The position numbers and the translations under genes are program-made. The notes beneath the pieces are model-generated. The model did not search any database. It worked only from the letters and a program-made list of their open reading frames with translations, and was not told the DNA's origin. A DNA stretch of 64,000 bases from Tuctoria greenei (Eukaryota > Streptophyta > Magnoliopsida > Poales > Poaceae), in NCBI GenBank assembly GCA_036927565.1, contig JAYESD010000008.1:115056279-115120278 (forward strand), in the 5' to 3' direction. This document shows positions 9,577-20,018 of this stretch, piece after piece; the first letter of the stretch is position 1, and every line of letters begins with the position of its first letter.

Positions 9577-12337
9577 TGTGACGCCCGGTTCCGAAAATGA
9601 ACCAAGCTAACGCATATGTGTGCCCAGGATGTTCAACACACATACACGAGTGATTCACAATTGATAAACAGATAATTACCACAGCTCAAATTATTAAATA
9701 AGTACTCTTATTACACAATTCATTATATCCTCGAATACAAGCTCTAATGAATATTAATGACAGGTTCAACTAATGCAGCGGAAATAAACTAATTAAGCAA
9801 CTAAGCAAACCGAGCAAAAGGGATAGCGCAGCTCCAATAACACCACAGGCAAAGCTGACGGTAGACACGGCCTAGAACTCCGCATTATCGCCATTAAACT
9901 CACAATTCTGACCTGCAACTGTTGGGGTGGGGGATTGCAAGAGTGAGTACATGTCGTACCCAGCAAGTGTGGAAAGTATGACATGTGGCTGATTCAATTG
10001 ACGACAATAATAATGGCTAAGTGCTAAAAAGTACAGTAAAACCATTTGGAAAAGCAACGTATTGTATTTATGTGAAGTAAACCCATCATAAACCATGTAA
10101 CCATAATAATACCAGTCCACAATTTACCATTGCCAATAACCATAATCAATGTCATAAACCATAATTCCATCTCATAACCATAACCATAATCATAATATCA
10201 ACCATAACCATTACCAAACCATAACCATCCCAAATCCCAATTTCCCTCTAATCATGTAGGTCATCCAGGCGCTCTTAACCGGGAGCACGGCTATCATGAT
10301 AGTTTTAATACTCTGCAGAGTTTGTACCACTTTACCCACGTGTTTGTGATTTCATCACCCGTCGGCAACTAAAGAACCTCCCTTATGCCAATTACACTTC
10401 CTTTGGTGTATGGCCAAGAGATCACAAAATAGCCTTTACAAAGGGATTACTAGCCTATTTAGACCCCACTGAGGTTTCACCGGTGGCGATGCCTCCAACT
10501 GAGCACATCTTCAACCAAGGGCCCCCTCTTGAGCCATTCCGATCCCAGGGTAGTCCCACCAATCATCAACAAACCCAATCCGACTACCCCTTCCCCGAGC
10601 ATCCACAATGGTCCAAACAGCACTAGCAAAGCCCTAATTAATCAGCTACGCCGCACCCATACTTGGCCTCGTGGTGGCACTGTAGTCCTGGCATATTCTC
10701 GCATGAACCGGTCCTTAGATCTAAGGCAAGCAAACCACCATAACATCCAACCCATCCACATACCAGGCTTGCTTAGATCACCCATCGTATTGACCAAATC
10801 ACATTAACCAGAATATCATTGGTGCATAATTAAATATGTAGTGTCGCTTTCCCATCCCAATTAATCAAGCGAGGCAAAAAGGTAAAAACCCTTCCCGACT
10901 CTCTATCATAAATTCCAGGTGACAAGGGTGGTCAACAAATCTAGTAAACTTCCTATCATAGGATTCCCATCAAATTGACACAGCATGCAGTTTTGCAAAC
11001 AAAACATTTATTTTAAAACAGGATCAATATGCTTCAAGGACACTTGCCTTGTTCTGACGGATAGTGTTGCACGAGCGCTTCAAAGTCTTGGTTCTGAAAA
11101 TCCTCGTACACGATCTCTCGATCACTTCCCTCTACTCGCGACCACACATACAAAAATATACATACAAATCAACATGATGCACACACATTAATCAACATGC
11201 GATGATATGCATGCATGCAAAGTGCAATAATTAATTAAGGTTGTTTATTAATTAGATGCAACTAGTTCATACGTGTTCATATGAGTTTACGGGGGTTTTA
11301 GGATGAATTAATGCTGCTGAAAATAAAATTATGGTGCAACTAAAATAAATTTATGTCTATTAGATCTAATGCATCGCCAAAATTCGGATCGGGAACGAAT
11401 CCTACCGTAGATCTGACGGCTTGACGGTCGCGGAATGAATGCAACGCGTAGACGAAGTAGATGGCGCAGCAGTCCTTCGGTGGTACGATGACGGCGACGA
11501 TCTCCGGCGGACGGTGGCACCCTCCTCTTTTTCTTCCTATTTTTCCCCTCTTTTTTTCTTCCTTTTCTTCCCCTGGCGGCGCAGCCTTCTGGTGTTTTTT
11601 TTTGTCCTCTGTACCGGCAGCGGGGCTTGCTGGATCGCGGGAACTCACGAGGACCTACGGTCCTTTTTATAGGGATGGGCGGTTACCGTGGAATCCGGTT
11701 CGGTTGGGAGGTGGCGAAATCCGCGCGGGAAGGCCGAGCGCGCGGGATCGGGACTCGGGGCGACGGGCGGCCGAGGCGGAGTCGTACCAGGGTGGGAGAC
11801 GACGGGATTCGGCGGGAATTGGCGGGGCGAGCGCGGGAATTGGGGGCGCGCGTTCGGCCGGGTGGGAGCGCGCAGTACGGGAGGCAGGGCGTGCGGCTGG
11901 CGTGTTGGGCGTGGGGGCCGAGCGGCTGGCGCGTCGGGCGTGGGGGCCGAGCGGCTGGCGCGGTACGCGGGCGAGGCCCAGCGCGTACGGCGCGCGGTTT
12001 GGCGGGGCTGGCGCAGGCGGCGGGATGGGGCCCAGGCGGCAGGTGCGTGGGCGCCGGGCGTGGGAGCGGGAGGGCGCGTGGGCGGCAGGCGGGGCCCGCG
12101 GGAGCGGCGCGCGGGGCGCGTGGAGGCGGGCCAGGCGGCGGGGCGTGGCCCGGGGTGGGGTCGGCCGGCAGGCGCGGGGGCCGAGGCGCCTGCCGCGGTC
12201 GCGTGCGACGTTGTCGGCTGGGCCGGTCGGCGGCCTGGCCGGCGGGGGTTTTCTTTTTTTTCTACTTCTTTTTTTATATTATTATTATTTATATTTTATT
12301 TTTTTATATCCTATTCATTTTATTTATTTATTATTTG

Positions 12338-12368
<31 letters not shown>

Positions 12369-12594
12369 ATTTATTTATATACATTTCTTTTTTATATATT
12401 ATTATTATTATTTTATACTTATTCCCTATTACAAGTTTTAGGCTATAATTATTAATTTCTATTTCATCTTTTGCTACATACATTTATATATATATGCTCC
12501 ATCTTTTATGTTTTATTATTTTTTCTTTTATCCTACTTATGTTTAATGCATGATCATGTATGCAATGCAGGATGCGAAAATTTAGGGTGTGACA
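9577..12594 (-). repeat. 3' LTR of element C
   Basis: 3018 bp with ends TGTGACGCCC and GGTGTGACA (inverted TGTGAC/GTCACA ends). Contents on the plus strand are an AACCATA-rich low-complexity stretch (about 10080-10230), a very GC-rich block (about 11690-12250) and an AT-rich block with a TA run (about 12337-12363). On the minus strand TATAAAAA at 11672-11665 is a likely TATA box. Long ORFs in the GC block are compositional artefacts. Confidence 0.92.
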
Positions 12595-12612
12595 ATTCTA
12601 CCCCCCTTAAAG
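12595..12612 (-). other. Polypurine tract of element C
   Basis: The minus strand reads TTAAGGGGGGTAGAAT immediately before the 3' LTR, the expected site for plus-strand DNA priming. A similar tract lies next to LTR G at 50518. Confidence 0.75.
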
Positions 12613-12667
12613 TGAATCTCGCCCTCGAGATTCGATAGCGTGAAGAAAAGGTGAGGGAATTCTGCCT

Positions 12668-14198
12668 TCAGGTCTTCTTCGCGTTCCCATGTAGCTTCAG
12701 TTTTCGTATGGTGGTTCCATTGCACTTTGCACCAACGGATCCTCTTAGTTCTTGTGAATCCAAAACAATGAGTTTGGCGGAGAAGTCTACCCCCCTTATT
12801 CTAAGGCTTACTTTTGGACATACTATATTTGTCCACATCTCTCCTCCAGGAGACTTAACCAATAGAGTAAACTTCATATGAGAGATGGGAAAACTATACT
12901 TGGCAACATACTTCGATGCAATGAATGAATGCGATGCTCCAGAATCAAATAACATAGTCGCGGGATTGGAGTTGTCGAGAAACATACCAATGACCACATC
13001 ATCCGCTTGTTGAGAATCCTCCGTAGAGACATGGTTCACGTTACCACGAGAAAAGTTCTGCTGTCCACGACTTCCTTGTGGTTGTCCTCCATTGGGTCTT
13101 GGGTTTTGCCTCGGCACATTGCTTCCTTGACCAAGGCCTGACTTAGGACATTGATTCGCAAAGTGTCCAGCTTCTCCACAAGTATAGCACCTCTTAACTC
13201 CACCAGAATTATTGGGACGAGCTTGGTTTTGAGCATTGGTTCCAGGAAAATTAGCACGAGGCGCATAAGGTTATTGCTTGCATAACAGGGCGCTGCTGCA
13301 CAAACTGAGCTGGGCGCGGTGCATAATCAGGGCGCTGTACAGAAGCAGAGGAATTGTAGTATGGCACATTAGGAGGCGCAAGGCGAGGGCGCACATTACT
13401 TCCTTGTTGTTGTCCTTGATATGGCGCCTTCCTCTTGATTTCTTGCTCCATCTCACGGATCTTGTTCTCAACCACAATGGCTTTGTCCACAAGCTTCTGG
13501 AAATTTGCATAGTCACAATTGAGCAATTGTACTTGGATCTCATTGTTCAATCCCCTCATGAACAAGTATTGCTTCCGGCTGTCCCGACTAACATCCTCAG
13601 GCGCGTACCTTGAGAGTTGAGTGAATTTATTGAGATATTCACTCACACTTGATCTTCCCTGCCGTAAGTTCTCGAATTCTTGCCTCTTCAAGATCATAAC
13701 ACCTTCCGGCACATAATGAGAACGGAAGTTCTCCTTGAATTCTGCCCAAGTGATCCTCTCTTGATTCTCATGAGCATTGCAATAAGCATCCCACCAATCT
13801 GCAGCTGCTCCAACGAGTTGATGAGAAGCAAATAGGACCTTCTCTCGGTCACTGCATTGGACAATGGCTAGCTTCTTCTCCACGGACTTGAGCCAATCAT
13901 CCGCATCCATAGGGTCGGCAGCTTGAGCAAAGGTTGGCGGTCTAGTCCTCATGAACTCTGCCAATCGGTTATGAGGAGGCGGGGGTGGCGGTGGAGGCAT
14001 GTGGGGCTGATTGTTGATATTGCCAGCCTGCAGCTGTCCCATAGTTTGTATCATGGTCTGCATGAGCTGGTTTTGCATGGCCAATAGCTGCTCAATATTG
14101 ATGGCTCCATGAGCAGGTCCTTGTCCGTTGTTGTTCTGAGGCGCTCCATGGTTCTCCTCCTCATCATTAGCATCCCTCTGGTTGCGAGTCCTCACCAT
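12668..14198 (-). pseudogene. gag: gag and truncated protease of element C
   Basis: gag starts with MVRTRNQRDA at 14198. It has a polyproline run (about 13990), then a gag core with GAAADWWDAY, WAEFKENFRSHYVPEG and LRQGRSSVSEYLNKFTQLSRYAP. A frameshift near 13262 ends this 315-residue frame. The next frame supplies a zinc knuckle, CYTCGEAGHFANQC (about 13200-13155), and a protease with LFDSGASHSFIASKY (about 12955-12910). Protease stops being recognisable after LIVLDSQ (about 12765), where GIDVILGM-type residues are expected in the family; this marks the deletion that removed the rest of pol. gag would form particles. The protein is broken here. Confidence 0.85.
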
Positions 14199-14454
14199 CT
14201 AAAGAAAAGCAATAGGTAAGAATTTAGAAACGTCCCCAACTATATGCATCAAGGGATATGGAACTAAACAACTAGCTATACTAGCCTAGGTGGACATGGC
14301 AATGCTAAAGCATCCCAAAATCCTCTATTAAGCACACAAGCAAACAATATATATAGCGAACAGCACTCCAAGCAAAAACACATCGATTCCCGAGTGCTCC
14401 TATGTGCTCTAGAGTGTCCATTCTATCTAGGCTGCATCCTACGGTCAACCTGTG

Positions 14455-14466
14455 GCTCTGATACCA
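14455..14466 (-). other. Primer-binding site of element C (initiator Met type)
   Basis: The minus strand reads TGGTATCAGAGC three bases after the 5' LTR, complementary to the 3' end of plant initiator methionine tRNA. Confidence 0.85.
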
Positions 14467-14469
14467 ATC

Positions 14470-17400
14470 TGTGACGCCCGGTTCCGAAAATGAACCAAGC
14501 TAACGCATATGTGTGCCCAGGATGTTCAACACACATACACGAGTGATTCACAATTGATAAACAGATAATTACCACAGCTCAAATTATTAAATAAGTACTC
14601 TTATTACACAATTCATTATATCCTCGAATACAAGCTCTAATGAATATTAATGACAGGTTCAACTAATGCAGTGGAAATAAACTAATTAAGCAACTAAGCA
14701 AAGTGAGAAAAAGGGATAGCGCAGCTCCAATAACACCACAGGCAAAGCTGACGGTAGACACGGCCTAGAACTCCGCATTATCGCCATTAAACTCACAATT
14801 CTGACCTGCAACTGTTGGGGTGGGGGATTGCAAGAGTGAGTACATGTCGTACTCAGCAAGTGTGGAAAGTATGACATGTGGCTGATTCAAATGACGACAA
14901 TAATAATGGCTAAGTGCTGAAAAGTACAGTAAAACCATTTGGAAAAGCAACGTATTGTATTTATGTGAAGTAAACCCATCATAAACCATGTAACCATAAT
15001 AATACCAGTCCACAATTTACCATTGCCAATAACCATAATCAATGTCATAAACCATAATTCCATCTCATAACCATAACCATAATCATAATATCAACCATAA
15101 CCATTACCAAACCATAACCATCCCAAATCCCAATTTCCCTCTAATCATGTAGGTCATCCAGGCGCTCTTAACCGGGAGCACGGCTATCATGATAGTTTTA
15201 ATACTCTGCAGAGTTTGTACCACTTTACCCACGTGTTTGTGATTTCATCACCCGTCGGCGACTAAAGAACCTCCCTTATGCCAATTACACTTCCTTTGGT
15301 GTATGGCCAAGAGATCACAAAATAGCCTTTACAAAGGGATTACTAGCCTATTTAGACCCCACTGAGGTTTCACCGGTGGCGATGCCTCCAACTGAGCACA
15401 TCTTCAACCAAGGGCCCCCTCTTGAGCCATTCGGATCCAAGGGTAGTCCCACCAATCATCAACAAACCCAATCCGACTACCCCTTCCCCGAGCATCCACA
15501 ATGGTCCAAACAGCACTAGCAAAGCCCTAATTAATCAGCTACGCCGCACCCATACTTGGCCTCGTGGTGGCACTGTAGTCCTGGCTTATTCTCGCATGAA
15601 CCGGTCCTTAGACCTAAGGCAAGCAAACCACCATAACATCCAACCCATCCACATACCAGGCTTGCTTAGATCACCCATCGTATTGACCAAATCACATTAA
15701 CCAGAATATCATTGGTGCATAATTAAATATGTAGTGTCGCTTTCCCATCCCAATTAATCAAGCGAGGCAAAAAGGTAAAAACCCTTCCCGACTCTCTACC
15801 ATAAATTCCAGGTGACAAGGGTGGTCAACGAATCTAGTAAACTTCCTATCATAGGATTCCCATCAAATTGACACAGCATGCAGTTTTGCAAACAAAACAT
15901 TTATTTTAAAACAGGATCAATATGCTTCAAGGACACTTGCCTTGATCTGACAGACAGGGTTGCACGAGCGCTTCGAAGTCTTGGTTCTGAAAATCCTCGT
16001 ACACGATCTCTCGAGCACTTCCCTCTACTCGCGATCACACATACAAAAATATACATACAAATCAACATGATGCACACACAATAATCAACATGCGATGATA
16101 TGCATGCATGCAAAGTGCAATAATTAATTAACTACGGTTGTTTATTAATTAGATGCAACTAGTTCATACGTGTTCATATGAGTTTACGGGGGTTTTAGGG
16201 TGAATTAATGCTGCTAAAAATAAAATTATGGTGCAACTAAAATAAATTTATGTGTATTAGATCTAATGCGTCGCCAAAATTCGCATCGGGAACGAATCCT
16301 ACCGTAGATCTGACGGCTTGACGGTCGCGGAACGAATGCGACGCGTAGACGAAGTAGATGGCGCAGCAGTCCTTCGGCGGTACGATGACGGCGACGATCT
16401 CCGGCGGACGGTGGCACCCTCCTCTTTTTCTTCCTCTTTTTCCCCTCTTTTTTTCTTCCTTTTCTTCCCCTGGCGGCGCAGCCTTCTGGTGTTTTTTTTC
16501 TCCTCTGTACCGGCGGCGGGGCTTGCTGGATCGGGGGAACTCACGAGGACCTACGGTCCTTTTTATAGGGACGGGCGGTTACCTTGGAATCCAGTTCGGT
16601 TGGGAGGCGGCAAAATCCGCGCGGGATGGCCGAGCGCGCGGGATCGGGACTCGGGGCGACGGGCGGCCGAGGCGGAGTCGTACTGGGGCGGGAGACGGCG
16701 GGATTCGGCGGGAATTGGCGGGGCGAGCGCGGGAATCGGGGGCGCGCGTTCAGCCGGGTGGGAGCGCGCGGTACGGGAGGCGGGGCGTGCAGCTGGCGCA
16801 TCGGGCGTGGGGGCCGAGCGGCTGGCGCGTCGGGTGTGGGGGCCGAGCGGCTGGCGCGGTACGCGGGCGGGGCCCAACGCGTACGGCGCGCGGTTTGGCG
16901 GGGCTAGCGCAGGCGGCGGGATGGGGCCCAGGCGGCGGGTGCGTGGGCGCCGGGCGTGGGAGCGGGAGGGCGCGTGGGCGGCAGGCGGCAGGAGGGGCCC
17001 GCGGGAGCAGCGCGCGGGGCGCGTGTAGGCGGGCCAGGCAGCGTGGCGTGGCGTGGCCCGGGGTGGGGTCGGCCGGCAGGCGCGGGGGCCGAGGCGCCTG
17101 GCGCGGTCGCGTGCGGCGTTGCCGGCTGGACCGGTCGGCGGCCTGGCCGGCGGGGGTTTTTTTTTCTTCTTCTTTTTCTTTTTATTTTTATATTATTATT
17201 ATATTTTATTATTTATATTTTTTATATCCTATTCATTTTATTTATTTATTATTTTATATATATATATTTATAATTTATTTATATACATTTCTTTTTTATA
17301 TATTATTATTATTATTATTTTATACTTATTCCCTATGACAAGTTTTAGGCTATAATTATTAATTTCTATTTCTTCTTTTGCTACATACATTTGTATATAT

Positions 17401-17501
17401 ATGCTCCATCTTTTATGTTTTATTATTTTTTCTTTTATCCTACTTATGTTTAATGCATGATCATGTATGCAATGCAGGATGCGAAAATTTAGGGTGTTAC
17501 A
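14470..17501 (-). repeat. 5' LTR of element C
   Basis: 3032 bp, nearly the same as 9577-12594, with scattered substitutions and a few short indels (for example in the GC-rich and AT-rich blocks). A likely minus-strand TATA box lies at about 16567-16560. Its outer end GGTGTTACA touches the CATGG target duplication. Confidence 0.92.
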
Positions 17502-18826
17502 CATGGCGTCCACCAAGGGTCGTAGGTGTTGTTGGAAGCTCCGAGCAACCCAGCACGCAAGACTCAGAATCTCAAGTAAGCTCCGATGCATGGATCTAAG
17601 AGATCCGGAGTTACTTGAAAGACAATATATTTCTTGAAGATAGTGTATCCGCAGACTGGATTTTCAGATTGGCTAAAAGATACACGTTGGTAGAAGGGGA
17701 TCTCTACTGACGCGGTGCTAATGGCATCCTAATGTGGTGCATTACAACGGAAGAAGGTCCCGAGCTCCTCGCGGATATCCATGGAGGCGAGTGCGGGAAT
17801 CATGCTTCTTCTCGCACGCTGGTCGGTAAAGCCTTCCGACATGGCTTTTACTGGCCTACAACACTTCAGGATGCGGTTGAGCTAGTGAAAAAGTGTGAAG
17901 AGTGTCAGTTCCACACAAAACAGATTCACACACTGGCTCAATCACTACAAATGATACATCCTTCATGGCCATTCGATGTGTGGGGCATGGACATCTTGGG
18001 ACCTTTCCCAAAAGCTGTTGGAGGTTACAGGTTCCTGTATGTCACCATCGACAAGTTCACCAAGTGGCCGGAAGCAACTCCAGTTGTAGCAATCAACAAG
18101 CAATCAGCAATCAAGTTCTTGAAGTCCATTATATGCAGATTTGGAGTTCCGAACAAAGTCATAACTAACAACGGAACTCAATTTACAAGTGTTGTATTTC
18201 AAGAATATTGCAAAGACCTCGGCATTCAATTAAGCTATGACCTCGTAGCTCATCCAGGAAGCAATGGCCAAGTCGAGAGAGCAAATGCAGGAATATTAAA
18301 GGGACTCAAGACGCGCACGTACGAGCGCCTAAAAAAGCAAGGAGCCAACTGGATTGAAGAGCTTCCGTCCACGCTATGGGCGAACAGAACCACACCTAAT
18401 CGGTCAACCGGGGAGACTCCATTCTTTTTGGTGTACGGAGCTGAAGCAGTCCTTCCTTCGGAGATCACCTCAGGGTCCCTCCGGGTCCGGACCTTCGACG
18501 AAACCGTGCAGGACCAGCTCCGGCGTAAAGACCTCGACCTCGTCGACGAGGGAAGGTGCCAAGCAACTGTTCAAAACGCACGTTATAGCCAAGCACTCAG
18601 GCGCTATCATCAAAGGCATGTGCGCGACCGATAGCTTGAAGAAGGTGACCTGGTGCTTCGGAAGATACTAACCCGTGAGGGTATGAACAAACTTTCCCCC
18701 AGTTGGGAGGGTCCCTTCTGAGTAATTAAAGTATCCCGACAAGGATGCGTTCGCTTGGCAATAGAGGATGGGACTCCGCTTCCCAATACTTGGAACATCG
18801 AGCACCTCTGTAAGTTCTATGCCTAG
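17502..18826 (+). pseudogene. Integrase of element A, catalytic Asp replaced
   Basis: Continuation of pol after element C. The linker PDAWI-type sequence has stops at about 17597 and 17708. The zinc-binding domain shows HGGECGNHASSRTL and KKCEECQFH (about 17780-17915). The core domain shows WGMDILGPFPKAVGG (first Asp), VITNNGTQF (codon 18167-18169 is Asn where Asp is normal) and NGQVERANAGIL (Glu). A DDE-type integrase lacking its second Asp should be inactive. The C-terminal part runs to HLCKFYA with its stop at 18824-18826, crossing an in-frame stop near 18632 and others. It would insert element DNA into chromosomes. Confidence 0.9.
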
Positions 18827-20018
18827 AATCATGGAGGTGAGTATATAATTACACACAATGCATGTTGTAGAGTCATTATACAGAGATGGGCAAGTCCTCC
18901 GGGATGGTTCGGGAAGTTCAAGTAACACTTGAGACAGTCACAGCACTAAAAGTGTAACTACTTGCTTTGGGCTAGTACAAGATGTATAGCACATTTAGCA
19001 TGGTCAAGCACCCTAAGCGTGTCATTGTCTCCCCTGAAATCCGAACCTATAATGAAAGGCATTATTGTGTGAAAAAAGACTCCACGTGCATTTACTTTTT
19101 GTGCAAGGCTCAATATATCAAATTATGTTCACCCCGCTTGTCTATAATGAAGTTGTGCAAATATTTTTGAGCTTTGTTCCAAGTAATTCACATGCATTAC
19201 AAGCCTTATTGATAGTCTTTTTGGATCTTAACATTGCTACACAATCTACTTGCCAGAACGCCAAGCCAACATAGGTCCGGAGTGTGCTATCGACTTAGCC
19301 TAGTTCTGCACCCTAAGTACACCGCTCTACCTACACCCCGGCAGGCTTCAGTAGGGTGAGAACTAAAAAGGCATGCAGATATAGAAAGATTATATCAAAA
19401 CGCTCGTTATCATGTCGAGTTTCTTCGAACCTAAAGTCCAAATAAGAACAATAAGTCACAACCAATTTATGGACAAGAGGATAAATTTTACTTTCTCTCT
19501 TGCCTTTAATGTGCAGGAAAAGCAAAAAATTCATAGCAATGGTAGACGACACCGGAGCTACTAATCTCTGACATCCTCCAAGGGAGCTTGCCATCAACGC
19601 TTTATACATTGACAGTGGGTATTGTCGGAGCTACTAAGCTCCGACAACCTCCTGAGATCTATCATTGATGACTCGTGCGTTGGCATCGGCCACTACCGGA
19701 GCTACGAACCTCCGACTATCCCAGGGGGCCAACAATCGACGTATCAAAGATAAAGACTTCGGACCTAAAATTTACAAGTTCGAAGCGTTCTAGTAATCAA
19801 CATACTGTCAAATCCTTTAAGTACATGCCCACACTACACTTGTGCGCATATACCAGGGGGCCAACAAGACAGAGTACAATATATTGAAGACGACGACAAA
19901 AAAAATGAAATTCACGTCAAATTCATGGCAAAATGGATTTCATTAATTTGAAGCACTGGATTACAAATTGAGAGTACAACAGAAGGCAAAAGGAAAAAAG
20001 CCCTAGCTACTGGAGGAC
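18827..20018 (+). other. Spacer between pol and antisense ORF of A, with three hairpin repeats
   Basis: No coding sequence recognised. Between about 19545 and 19715 three related motifs of the type CCGGAGCTACnAAnCTCCGAC occur at about 19552, 19623 and 19691. The middle one, 19624-19645, is a perfect 9-bp inverted repeat (GTCGGAGCT / AGCTCCGAC) around a 4-base loop. The other two are imperfect. Each is followed by a C/G-rich tail such as CCCAGGGGGCC. Confidence 0.55.

Larger units (their letters stand above)
9577..17501 (-). mobile_element. Tekay/Del-like chromovirus-type element C, non-autonomous
   Basis: A complete LTR element on the minus strand with a perfect 5-bp duplication CATGG (9572-9576 and 17502-17506). 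Two LTRs of about 3.0 kb flank only 1875 bp of internal DNA that carries gag and part of protease. Reverse transcriptase, RNase H, integrase and chromodomain are absent. The initiator-Met-type primer site, the AAGGGGGGTAGA polypurine tract and the very long LTRs fit the Tekay/Del lineage. The two LTRs are highly similar by eye, suggesting a fairly recent insertion. Confidence 0.9.

Noticed and set aside
10529..10807. 92-residue ORF repeated identically at 15422-15700
   Set aside because: It is part of the two LTRs of C, and its identity reflects recent LTR duplication, not selection on a protein.
11461..12448. Three overlapping plus-strand ORFs of 216-302 residues rich in Gly, Ala and Arg
   Set aside because: They lie in the GC-rich block of an LTR, overlap each other in different frames, and have no domain. 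The other C LTR repeats them with shifted frames.
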